Assembly: GCA_020137815.1 (NCBI GenBank)
Contig: CM035350.1
Coordinates: 6,471,697 to 6,535,696, forward strand
Source: Hormiphora californensis
Lineage: Eukaryota; Ctenophora; Tentaculata; Cydippida; Pleurobrachiidae
Length of the DNA: 64,000 bases
Reading direction: 5' to 3'
In this document: positions 49,301 through 64,000 of the stretch, piece after piece
Position numbering within the stretch: position 1 is the stretch's first letter
Layout: the number at the start of each line of letters is the position of its first letter
Translations under genes and position numbers: made by a program
The notes under the pieces: generated by a model
What the model saw: only the letters and a program-made list of their open reading frames with translations
The model's database searches: none
Told to the model about the DNA's origin: nothing

Positions 49301-50033
49301 GTAAGAATCCACGCAAGGAAATTGATATGAACTTTGAACTGTGAAAGTGCTACAAAATATTCGATTTTATTCTGCAAATTTTGATATTGAATTGAACACA
49401 ATATGTGATATAGATATATGTGAAGGAGTGGGTGGCATTCACTTGTTTTTTATAAATCCTATTTTTAAATTTTATGTGCTTTTCACTCCAACCGTCTTTC
49501 CTTTACAGGCCTATTAACTTTTCCTTTTTAACTTTTTATACCTTACTGATGGTACAATAAAGCTTGTCCGAGAGTGCCTCAATACAGACCACCAACAATT
49601 AGAGTGTCAGAGAAGTTTTTTTTTTATTATGGTGAGCTTGTTTTGTAAAGTGAGAGTGTGGACAGTACAATGTAGTATTCAGAATGTGTTAGTAAATTAT
49701 GACGATTGTTTCTATCATGTTTGTTACATACTGATTAAACAGGAATTCCCCGAAAGTTTTTTAACTTTTTATACCTTACTCTGATCTTGGTACAATAAAG
49801 TTTGTCCGAGAGTGTCTCAATACAGACCACCAACAATTAGTGTCAGAGAAGTTTTGTTTGACTTTGGTGTAATTTTGAGCTTGTATTTTAGCGATTATCT
49901 CTCATACCGACCTAGATCCACACAAACTTGTTGTGTTAAAACACACTTTTTGTTTAATTTCATTTTACACTATTGTAGTTTCTTTACAATCCCTCCCGTT
50001 CCAATCACATAATACCAACACGTTAATTTGTAG
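49301..50033. repeat. Duplicated 3' flanks of the zinc-finger genes
   Basis: Two successive copies (about 49505-49625 and 49755-49860) of a segment with TTTTATACCTTACT, GTACAATAAAG and GTCCGAGAGTG; a third copy is at 47085. The AATAAAG in each may serve as the polyadenylation signal. No gene otherwise. Confidence 0.7.
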
Positions 50034-56625
<6,592 letters not shown>

Positions 56626-56871
56626 ACTTTGTTGGGATTGATTAATTTTGCATGTATATTTGTCTGAGAGAGAATGTTTACTGTTATGTTTCCTGTTTGA
56701 GATTTATGAAATTAAAAAAAAACTGTCGCCATATTCCTTCACTGACCCCAATTGACCTTGAACCTTGGTAACGAAGTTACCCCTCCCAAAGTTACCCCTC
56801 CCTTACCAGCGCTTTATCTCCTAACCGACTCTGAACCCCAAGTTTTACTATCCACTGTTATTATAGCGGTA
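56626..56871. other. Short COG1-DDX11 intergenic region with a GGTAAY element
   Basis: GGTAACGAAGTTACCCCTCC at 56766 followed by a partial repeat (AAAGTTACCCCTCC) is a truncated mini-MITE copy, directly upstream of the DDX11 start. ATTAAAAAAAA at 56710 may reflect the COG1 3' end. Confidence 0.55.
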
Positions 56872-59800
56872 ATGGAGTTCAAGTTCCCGTTTGAGCCCTA
56901 TCCCGTGCAGTCTGACTTCATGAGGGCCCTTTACCAGACACTGGATAACAAGGGAGTGGGAATATTTGAGAGCCCCACCGGCACAGGTAAAAGAAATGTG
57001 ATTTACATTGGATATACTTGATACGGAGAGTATCAGACACGACACTATCAAACTGACCGTATAATGAGGTTTGTGATATAATCGAACTTGTTACAGGGAA
57101 GTCGCTGAGTATCATCTGTAGTGCGTTGAAGTGGTTGAGAGATCAGCAGAAGAGGGAGGAGGATGAGAAGAAGGAGAACATGACACCCAAACCATCTGAT
57201 AACTCTGAACCAGACTGGGTTAACGAACAGTACCATGAACAAAAGGTAACCCCTTATATTACCATGGTGATACCCCATTCCCCATGGTTCCCGTATAAGA
57301 CGTAAACAATATATTTTCAAGTGCTGTAACTAAATTATTTAACTAAAATATATCAATTTCACTAAAACACAAATCGTACAACTAGCTCGGAGTCCTTCTT
57401 GCATCTCCTCTTAACTCCCGGTCGGGTCATCTCGCACACCAGGCAGTTCTGGTCCTTGCAGTGTCGTTTCTGTTTGATGGGGGTCGCAGGTCCAGCCAGA
57501 GTGGGGCTATCGGATAGCACCAGGGGTAGGAAGGATGGTTGGGGGTCCTCGTTCAGGGTGGCAAGACTGGTCCTCCTGATAACTGCAGCAGGTTTGGGGG
57601 GTCGGCAGCTGGCATACTCTCGGGCTACCCTCTTGAAGGCAGTGGGAGGGTTGATAGCTGAAGAGCTCTTGGTTCGGTGAGATGGTGAGGTAGGGGAAGG
57701 AAGAGAGGTGTCCTTGAAAAGAGAGGGGTGGGAGCCATCTAGAGTCCGCCGGGAGTTGGTACATCTGGACTTGAGCTTCATCAGAGTAGCTTTCACTTTC
57801 ATTGTCGAGGAGGAGATTGTAGTTGTTGTAGTAGAAGTAGTAGAAGATGGAAATGGATTGTAGTTGTTGTTGTTGTAGAAGACTGATGGAAATGGTTGGG
57901 GATATCAGAGTTGTGAAGGGTACCACCCTTTATACCCCCTCTTGATAGGGTTCTCCGGTATCCCCCTCAATCCTCCCTCTCCTCTTGACAGGGTCTCATT
58001 TCACACTCGGTTCTCATTTCACCCTCTCCTAACAAGGACTAACTAAGTGGTCTCGTTTCACCCTCTCTCACTATCTAAGTGGTCTCATTTCACCCTCTCT
58101 GACTAAATAAGTGTTCTCGTTTCACCCTCACTGACTAACCAAGTGGTCTCGTTTCAGGTAAGGCAACGTGAGTCGGAGGAGGCTGAGAAATGTGAGAAGG
58201 ATGCTCGTAGGAAACGGAGGATCCTGAGAAGCAGAAAGAGGGCCAAGGTAATGATTGCACCGAGTAAAAATGTAATGATTAGTAAATTACACCGCTAGTA
58301 AAAATGTAAGGATTAGTAAATTACACTGCTATAATGAATTCTGGCCGAACGGTTCAACTGAAATTTTAGCCTGATATGTAAATTGTAAAAGTCACTTCTC
58401 TCTCTCCCAGAAAGAGTCAGGTACCCGGAGTGACGATGATGAGGAGAATGTGAGGTTCAGTTCCTCAGATGACTCTGCAGGGGACGAGGGAGATGAGGAT
58501 TACAGGCCCCTCAAGATCTACTACTGCTCCAGAACCCACTCCCAACTATCGCAGTTTGTACACGAGATAAGAAAGTCTCCCTACGGTGATGTGAAACTGA
58601 CTATCCTGGGATCCAGAACCAACTTGTGTATCAACCCGGCGGTAACCCAGCTAAAGAGCAACTACCTCATGAATGAGAGGTGTTTGGAACTGAGGAAGGC
58701 GGTCAGTAAGAAGAAGGATGAGGAGGAAGATGAGGAAGAGAAGAAGAGAAAGAAGGGTCGGTGCGAGTTTTATGGTGCTGGCAAGGTCAGGGATTTCTCG
58801 GCCCACATACTGAATGAGGTTCAGGATATCGAGGGAGTGGTGGGGGCTGGGGAGGAGGCAATGACATGTCCCTACTATTCAACCAGGGTAGCGGTACCTG
58901 AGGCAGAGGTAGTGCTACTTCCCTACAACATGATCCTTCACGGCGATCAGAGACGAGCCCTTAACGTGAAACTACGGGATGCCGTGGTTGTGATAGACGA
59001 AGCGCACAACCTGATTGAGACTATCAACGAGGTACATTCCTGTACCCTCCGAGCCCCTGACTGTACCACCACCCACAAGAAACTATCAGTCTACCTGAGG
59101 AGAGTGAAGGCTAGACTGAAACCTGAGAATCTATTGAGAGTAAAACAGATTCTGCATTGTGTTGGTTTGTTATCAGCCTTCCTGAGGGCTGCTACCACTA
59201 CCAAACTGTACACCATAGGAGACTTCCAGGGTGCAGCCCAGTTAGGGGACCTCAACTTGTTTGAGCTAGTCGAGTATATCCGGGACTCCCATCTCTCTCA
59301 GAAGATCCAGGGATATAACGATCAGGATGCCGGGGTGGTAACAGTCCAGTCTAGATCCATCTTGGCTGATATTTCCACCTTCTTCCTCTCTCTAACCCAT
59401 GCTAACAGCGCAGGGAGGGTGCTGGTGGTTAGGGATGATGGGGTGGACCACTTTGTCAGGTACATCTCCCTCAACTGTGAGGACCCCTTCCTGCCATTAC
59501 TACGGGATTGCAGGGCCGTCATCCTGGCGGGTGGAACTATGGAGCCCATAGAGGAAGTGAAGCAACAACTTCTAACACGGACCGACAAACAGATCAATGT
59601 GTTCAGTTGTGGCCATGTCATACCGCCCCGTAACATCCTCCCCCTGACTCTCTCCCGGGGGAAGAACCTTGATCTGAATTTCTCCTTCGAGGGGAGGAAG
59701 AACAAGGGAATGCTGCAAGAGATAGGTTATATCCTGCTGGATGTGTGCCAGGTGACACCAGGGGGTGTGGTGTGTTTCCTGCCCTCCTATCAGTGTCTAC

Positions 59801-61082
59801 AGGACACCAGAGCGGCACTGGACAGGACCATATTGGACGGAATATCCAGGTACAAGCTACTAATAGTATAATAATAATAAAAAGACTAATGAATTTAAAC
59901 GAGTGGTGTTGTTAAAAGCTCCAGATCACACCGTATTTCGTTACGAAGTCACCCCTAATGTATTGCTTTCACGGAGGGGTAATTTTATTACCAAACTCAG
60001 TATATAGTGTTGAGCACTCTGTCACCAGAATCGCTTAAACTGAATTAGAATCTAAATTACAGGTACAAGACCATGTTTTGGGACGAGGCGGGGTGTAAGA
60101 ATACAGATGGTATACTGGAGCAGTATAGCAAGAGAGTAGAGGGACGACCCGGGACATCTAATACAGGTAACACTCGATGTAGTGGTACCTACTTTATTCA
60201 ACTAACCCTCCCCACCTTGTACTTTCATTGAGTTCTACCCACAACTACCCCCTGCCCCCTCGTCACCCACTTTAACTGACCCTCCCTATCCTCCCCCTCT
60301 CCCAGGTTAACTGACCCTCCCTACCCTTCCCATCTTCACCCACTTTAACTGACACTCCCTACCCCCTCCCATCTTCACCCACTTTAACCGACCCTCCCTC
60401 TCTCACAGGTTAACTGACCCTCCCTACCCTCCCCCTCTCCCAGGTTAACTAACCCTCCCTACCCTCCCCCCTCTCCCACTTTAACTGACCCTCCCTACCC
60501 TCCCCCTCTCCCAGGTTAACTGACCCTCCCTACCCTCCCCCCTCTCCCACTTTAACTGACACTCCCCTACCCCCTCCCAGGTGCCCTGTTGCTCAGTGTG
60601 GTAGGAGGGAGAATGAGTGAGGGAATCAACTTCTCTGATGACATGGGGCGCTGTGTTGTGGTAGTGGGGTTACCCTTTGCTAACCCCTCCGACCCCGTCC
60701 TCCAAGAGAAGATGAGGTACCTCGATTCAACTCTAGAGAAGGGGCCTGATGGGCAGAGTCCGGGACAGCAGTATTATACTAATCGTTGTATGAAGTCGGT
60801 AAACCAGGCCATCGGGAGGGCCATCAGACATATCGGGGATTACGCTACCATTCTCCTTCTTGACAAGAGGTGGGTGAGTGTGTGTGTGTGTGTGTGTGAG
60901 GTGTAGGTATCTCTCTGATCATACTCACCTTCAACTCACCAGTCACCTCCCTCTCCCCTCTCAGGTACAGCACGGGGAGGATCAGCTCCAAATTACCAGG
61001 ATGGATACGACAACACGTCAAACACTCTGAGACCCTTCCTGACACCCGCTCTAAAATCCAATCATTTTTTAAAGATAGGTGA
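56872..61082 (+). CDS. DDX11: DDX11/ChlR1 iron-sulfur DNA helicase
   Basis: XPD/FANCJ-family 5'-3' helicase for sister-chromatid cohesion and replication-fork stability. Seven exons, 56872-56986, 57097-57245, 58158-58247, 58411-59849, 60063-60166, 60581-60869 and 60965-61082, join in phase to 767 residues. Motifs: Q region [17 protein letters not shown], Walker [12 protein letters not shown] (split by intron 1), motif Ia [13 protein letters not shown], iron-sulfur cysteines (NLCIN, RCLE, GRCEFY, MTCPYY), Walker [11 protein letters not shown], motif [14 protein letters not shown], motif [22 protein letters not shown], and a C-terminal [10 protein letters not shown] that resembles a PIP-box. 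It is shorter than human DDX11 (about 900-970) mainly in the acidic insert. An antisense ORF lies in intron 2; introns 2 and 5 end in minisatellites. Confidence 0.95.
57362..57802 (-). CDS. Antisense ORF inside DDX11 intron 2, unknown
   Basis: A 146-residue intronless frame starting [16 protein letters not shown]. Rich in Ser, Pro, Lys and Arg, with patches such as [19 protein letters not shown] and a C-terminal cysteine cluster [16 protein letters not shown] then KRRCKKDSE (C-x4-C-x2-C-x9-C) that could bind a metal. The sequence is not repetitive. No family recognised. The region just upstream on its strand (57803-57860) is a GTAGTT/TTGTAG simple repeat. Second example, after COG1, of a basic antisense ORF in an intron. 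Confidence 0.42.
   Translation of the reverse strand: MKVKATLMKLKSRCTNSRRTLDGSHPSLFKDTSLPSPTSPSHRTKSSSAINPPTAFKRVAREYASCRPPKPAAVIRRTSLATLNEDPQPSFLPLVLSDSPTLAGPATPIKQKRHCKDQNCLVCEMTRPGVKRRCKKDSELVVRFVF
57955..58157. repeat. ~36-bp minisatellite ending in the DDX11 exon-3 acceptor
   Basis: Four to five units of AGTGGTCTCGTTTCACCCTC plus TCTGACTAACTA; the last reads GTGGTCTCGTTTCAG, with CAG in place of CACC, and is the functional acceptor at 58157. Confidence 0.88.
59940..59993. mobile_element. GGTAAY mini-MITE, copy in DDX11 intron 4
   Basis: GTTACGAAGTCACCCCTAA and GGAGGGGTAATTTTATTACC ends, 54 bp, palindromic. Confidence 0.68.
60235..60580. repeat. ~35-70-bp minisatellite ending in the DDX11 exon-6 acceptor
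   Basis: Units of TTAACTGACCCTCCCTACCC plus TCCCCCTCTCCCAGG, about nine. Many units contain CTCTCCCAGGT, a full acceptor look-alike; the last, CCCCTCCCAG|GT at 60571-60580, is the one that joins exon 6 ([14 protein letters not shown]). Confidence 0.9.
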
Positions 61083-61137
61083 CACTATATAACTGCTAGA
61101 TCTCTGATCCCCCCTGCATACCAGATAGCTGTTAGAC

Positions 61138-62643
61138 ATGACGTATTACATTGGGGTGGACGTGGGGACACAAAGTGTCAGATCTGGCCTGTATACCGGT
61201 GAAGGAAAGGAAGTTACCAGTGCGACCTCCCCCCTCACCCTCTACAATCCCCACCCCGACCACTATGAGCAGGATTGTAGGGAGATCTGGGAGGCTGTTT
61301 GTACTACTGTGAGGCACTGTACTGTGGGTGCTGCTGGTCATATAGGAGGGATAGGGTTTGATGGGACATGTTCCATGGTAGTGGTAGGTAGAGATGGGGA
61401 GCCCCTGTCTATTGGACAGCACACCTGCCTCCTGTGGATGGATCACAGAGCGGTGAAGGAGAGGGATATAGTGAATGGTACCCGCTCACCCGTACTTGAT
61501 TATGTAGGAGGTGGGTTCAGCCCGGAACAACAGCCCCCTAAACTACTCTGGTTGAAAAATAACCTCCCTGAGACCTGGGAGAAAGCGGAGCATTTCTTCG
61601 ACTTGCCCGATTGGTTGACTTATAAAGCTACAGGCTGCCCCACCCGGTCAATCTGTTCAGTAACGTGTAAATGGGGTTATGTGGCGTCCCGGGGAGGGTG
61701 GAACAAGGACTTCTTGGATAGAGCCGGGCTGGGTGATATCAGTGAGAAACTAGGGAGGGGTGTAGCCCCGCCTGGTAGCCCTATCACTGGAGGGTTATCG
61801 GAGGGTGCAGCTAGGGAGTTGGGTCTACAACCAGGTATCAATGTGGGTGTCAGTATGATAGATGCCCATGCAGGCACACTCGCCATGATGCGTCATGAGG
61901 GAGGAGGAGGGGCAGTGTGTGTTATTAGTGGTACTAGTACCTGCATAATGGCTCTATCCCCTCGGGAAGTGTTAGTACCGGGGGTGTGGGGTCCCTACCA
62001 GGGGGTCGTCCTGCCTGGCATGTGGCTTTACGAGGGTGGCCAGACTGCAGCTGGTAGTGCACTGGACAGGATAGTAAAGGGACACCCTGCCTATATAGAG
62101 GGCACCACGTACAGTGATCTAAACACCCAGCTAGGAGGTGACCTGACATGTCCATCTCTCCACAAGAGAACAACCTCCCTACACATCCAACCGGATCTCC
62201 ATGGAAACAGAGCCCCTCTAGCGGACCCCGCCCTCAGGGGCATGGTATCAGGTCTGGAACTGTCACGTGATACCCTCCTGGACACCTACCTAGCAGCTAT
62301 CCAGGGCCTAGCTCTGGGTGTGAGGTTTGTGTTGGAGGCACTCTACAAACATGGACTCACCTTCACTAAGGTCCTGGTTAGTGGGGGTATGTCCCACAAC
62401 GAACTCTACCTAGTTACCCTGGCAACGGTCACCAAGTTACCTGTTGAGGTGCCCCCTGGGGATAACATGATGTGTGCAGGTAGTGCTATGTTAGGGGCAG
62501 GAACCTCCTCTCAGCAGTGTAAAGAGGGTGGTGTGGTGTACCAGCCAATCACGGAGCTGTCCCTGTTTTATGATGCGAAGTATCGAGTTTACCAAGAAAT
62601 GACTAATGACCAACTCAAGTACAGGGGCATCATGGAGGGGTAA
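61138..62643 (+). CDS. FGGY: FGGY-family carbohydrate kinase (D-ribulokinase type), intronless
   Basis: ATP-dependent kinase of D-ribulose-like sugars or sugar alcohols, cytosolic. One uninterrupted 501-residue frame, full length for the family. N-terminal FGGY domain: YYIGVDVGTQSVRSGLY (ATP phosphate loop), IGGIGFDGTCSMVVV, LLWMDHRAVKERD, GGGFSPEQQPPKLLWLK, HFFDLPDWLTYKATG. C-terminal domain: SMIDAHAGTLAMM, VISGTSTCIMAL, VPGVWGPYQGVVLPGMWLYE, HGNRAPLADP, VLVSGGMSHNELYL. The catalytic aspartate of the family is in SMIDAH. The order matches human FGGY. The start is 55 bp after the DDX11 stop, on the same strand. Absence of introns is unusual beside intron-rich neighbours; a retrocopy that replaced the original gene would explain it. 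Confidence 0.95.
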   Translation: MTYYIGVDVGTQSVRSGLYTGEGKEVTSATSPLTLYNPHPDHYEQDCREIWEAVCTTVRHCTVGAAGHIGGIGFDGTCSMVVVGRDGEPLSIGQHTCLLWMDHRAVKERDIVNGTRSPVLDYVGGGFSPEQQPPKLLWLKNNLPETWEKAEHFFDLPDWLTYKATGCPTRSICSVTCKWGYVASRGGWNKDFLDRAGLGDISEKLGRGVAPPGSPITGGLSEGAARELGLQPGINVGVSMIDAHAGTLAMMRHEGGGGAVCVISGTSTCIMALSPREVLVPGVWGPYQGVVLPGMWLYEGGQTAAGSALDRIVKGHPAYIEGTTYSDLNTQLGGDLTCPSLHKRTTSLHIQPDLHGNRAPLADPALRGMVSGLELSRDTLLDTYLAAIQGLALGVRFVLEALYKHGLTFTKVLVSGGMSHNELYLVTLATVTKLPVEVPPGDNMMCAGSAMLGAGTSSQQCKEGGVVYQPITELSLFYDAKYRVYQEMTNDQLKYRGIMEG

Positions 62644-63100
62644 TTAACAGTTGTTTTTTAGTACTACTTTTTATCGCTGACCTGTTTGGGATCTACCAGG
62701 ACTGAGTGTTGTCATATTTCAAATGTCTTAATAAAACACAAGGAAAGTTTCTATTCGGTATATAAGGTCCCCCGGTTCTGCACTCCAACATTAAGACCAT
62801 ACTCGTTAGGATCATTTCTACAGTATGTGTCCCACCTTAGTCTTCTACCAAAGACAACCGAATCAGTCGTGATGATGAGGTTGCTCTTCGTTCCTGAGCA
62901 GGAAACGTAGCCGGAAGTTCGCTTCTGTGTTTTGATGACTGTTCACCTGACGCCTTGTGCTGATGGGAGGGAGCGGAGACAGCCTGAGCGACCCCCATTA
63001 AATAAACAAATTGAAAATAAACCTAATGAGTTACGAGTAAGGCGCACTTCCGTGAACCCTTGCCAGCTCCGTTCTAACACCTCCCCCTCTCTGAGTTAGC
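62644..63100. promoter_or_regulatory. FGGY 3' end and SCFD2 upstream region
   Basis: AATAAAA at 62731 is a likely polyadenylation signal for FGGY. CCGGAAGT at 62912, and GCACTTCCG at 63043 in the other orientation, match ETS-type promoter motifs common upstream of housekeeping genes. No other gene seen in these 457 bp. Confidence 0.45.
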
Positions 63101-63324
63101 ATGTATGGGCTGGCAGAGCACTGTCAGACGTCGTGGCTGAACTTTGTTTCAGACCTAGAGGATGCCCTGCTGGTTTGTGATAGTGCAGCTATGGAACTCG
63201 CCCATTGGTCCATCACAGTGCCTGTTTTGATAAAGGAGCACAGGGTACGTCACGTACATCATGTAGATGATAAGGTTGCTGACTACAGGGATGGAACTGC
63301 CAGTTTCTTTCTACTCATAGGTAT

Positions 63325-63410
<86 letters not shown>

Positions 63411-64000
63411 CTTTTCACATGTTACTCCTCTCTCAATCCTCACACACATACCCCTTTTCATCAGGCGATCCGGGGAGTTTGACAAAGATGAATAATATAA
63501 TTGAACGATGGGTTGATGGTGATACGTCTCTCGTTACTGTTATCTCCCTCCTCTGCCCCTCCTCACTGCGTGTCCTGTGCAACAAGGAGTCACCTGAAGA
63601 TTACTACCAGAACCAACTCTCTACCCTGGATACCATCTACCCTAACACAATATTCACATTCACAACTGCTCCTTTACCAAGTTTTCTGTTTACTGATCAC
63701 ACCCTCATAACCCCATCTGTCAGCCGGCTCTTTCCTCTGACATCTGCGGACCTGCGGAGTCTGACATCCTGGTTGAGATCCCGGGGGGATGCTAGGACGG
63801 CGGATAGTAGCGGTGTTGGTATTGCCATGTTACCACCCCAACTACAACAGCAGATCAGAGTTCTGACCGAGGAGCTGACCTCCCTATTCGATGAGCTGGG
63901 TCTGGTTGAGGATTGTTATTCTGTGGGGTGTTTATCTCGTATTCTGGCTGATCAGATAGTATCAACAGCTAGTAGGAGGCCCGCACGAAGGGAGGGGGAG
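63101..64000 (+). CDS. SCFD2: SCFD2-like Sec1/Munc18 family protein, 5' part
   Basis: SCFD2 is a divergent SM-family protein thought to act in ER/Golgi vesicle fusion. Exon 1 63101-63320 and exon 2 from 63465, which is open to the window end, join in phase 1. Matches in order: WLNFVSDLEDALLVCDSAAM with ELAHWS, LITPSVSRLFPLTSADLRSL, LQQQIRVLTEELTSLFDELG and LVEDCYSVGCLSRILADQI. They parallel human SCFD2 segments ending SLFPLLPQDVHLL, QIRCLVSGLSSLCEHLG and CFAVGSLSQVIAADL. The product continues beyond the window. Confidence 0.78.
63326..63409. repeat. (CT)n tract in SCFD2 intron 1
   Basis: About 80 bp of CT starting six bases after the splice donor. Confidence 0.95.

Overview
This is nuclear DNA of a non-vertebrate animal. 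Most genes are cut by short GT-AG introns, and the gene set is metazoan: a MAGUK scaffold with L27-PDZ-SH3-GUK domains, SNAPC1, a LIN54-like CXC protein, a death-effector-domain protein and KRAB-less C2H2 zinc-finger paralogues. Gene spacing is compact. (GA)n, (CT)n and (CA)n tracts, fold-back elements and minisatellites are very abundant. I cannot name the phylum; an early-branching animal such as a sponge would fit, but this is a guess.

Layout. 1-4.5 kb: minus-strand UBTD1/2 gene whose intron holds a 3.3-kb fold-back transposon made of about two hundred AGCGCT palindromes. 5.3-6.6 kb: homopolymer noise that looks like bad sequence. 7.5-15 kb: minus-strand NDUFAF5 (3' half), MNAT1 (frameshifted, C-terminus missing), a small membrane protein with a decayed copy of its first exon, and SNAPC1. 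16-22 kb: plus-strand p55-type MAGUK and LIN54-like genes. 22.5-32.6 kb: minus-strand ERLIN, with a tandem duplication of exons 1-3 and a 7.7-kb last intron that contains two plus-strand genes (a DED protein and an armadillo-repeat protein, possibly one gene). 33-38 kb: a small secreted protein and a nest of inverted-repeat elements. 38.4-43 kb: a retroelement with PHD finger, reverse transcriptase and R2-type endonuclease, followed by pieces of a relative. 43.6-44.75 kb: an intronless orphan whose C-terminus resembles a histone H2B fold. 45-49.3 kb: two duplicated zinc-finger genes separated by a 1-kb near-perfect palindrome. 50-56.6 kb: COG1, hosting a LINE ORF1-type gene and an antisense ORF in its introns. 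56.9-61.1 kb: DDX11, with another antisense ORF in an intron. 61.1-62.6 kb: intronless FGGY kinase. 63.1 kb to the end: start of SCFD2.

The genes do not form one pathway; they are housekeeping genes (complex I assembly, TFIIH/CAK, snRNA transcription, Golgi tethering, ERAD, helicase, vesicle fusion) in compact order. The most unusual feature is structural: in at least eight introns, across LIN54, the armadillo gene, COG1 and DDX11, a minisatellite is built from copies of the splice-acceptor region and ends exactly at the functional acceptor. In ERLIN and COG1 the same is seen at donors. The other observations I would follow first are the H2B-like orphan, the possible DED-armadillo fusion nested in ERLIN, and the AGCGCT fold-back element with its 8-bp target duplication.
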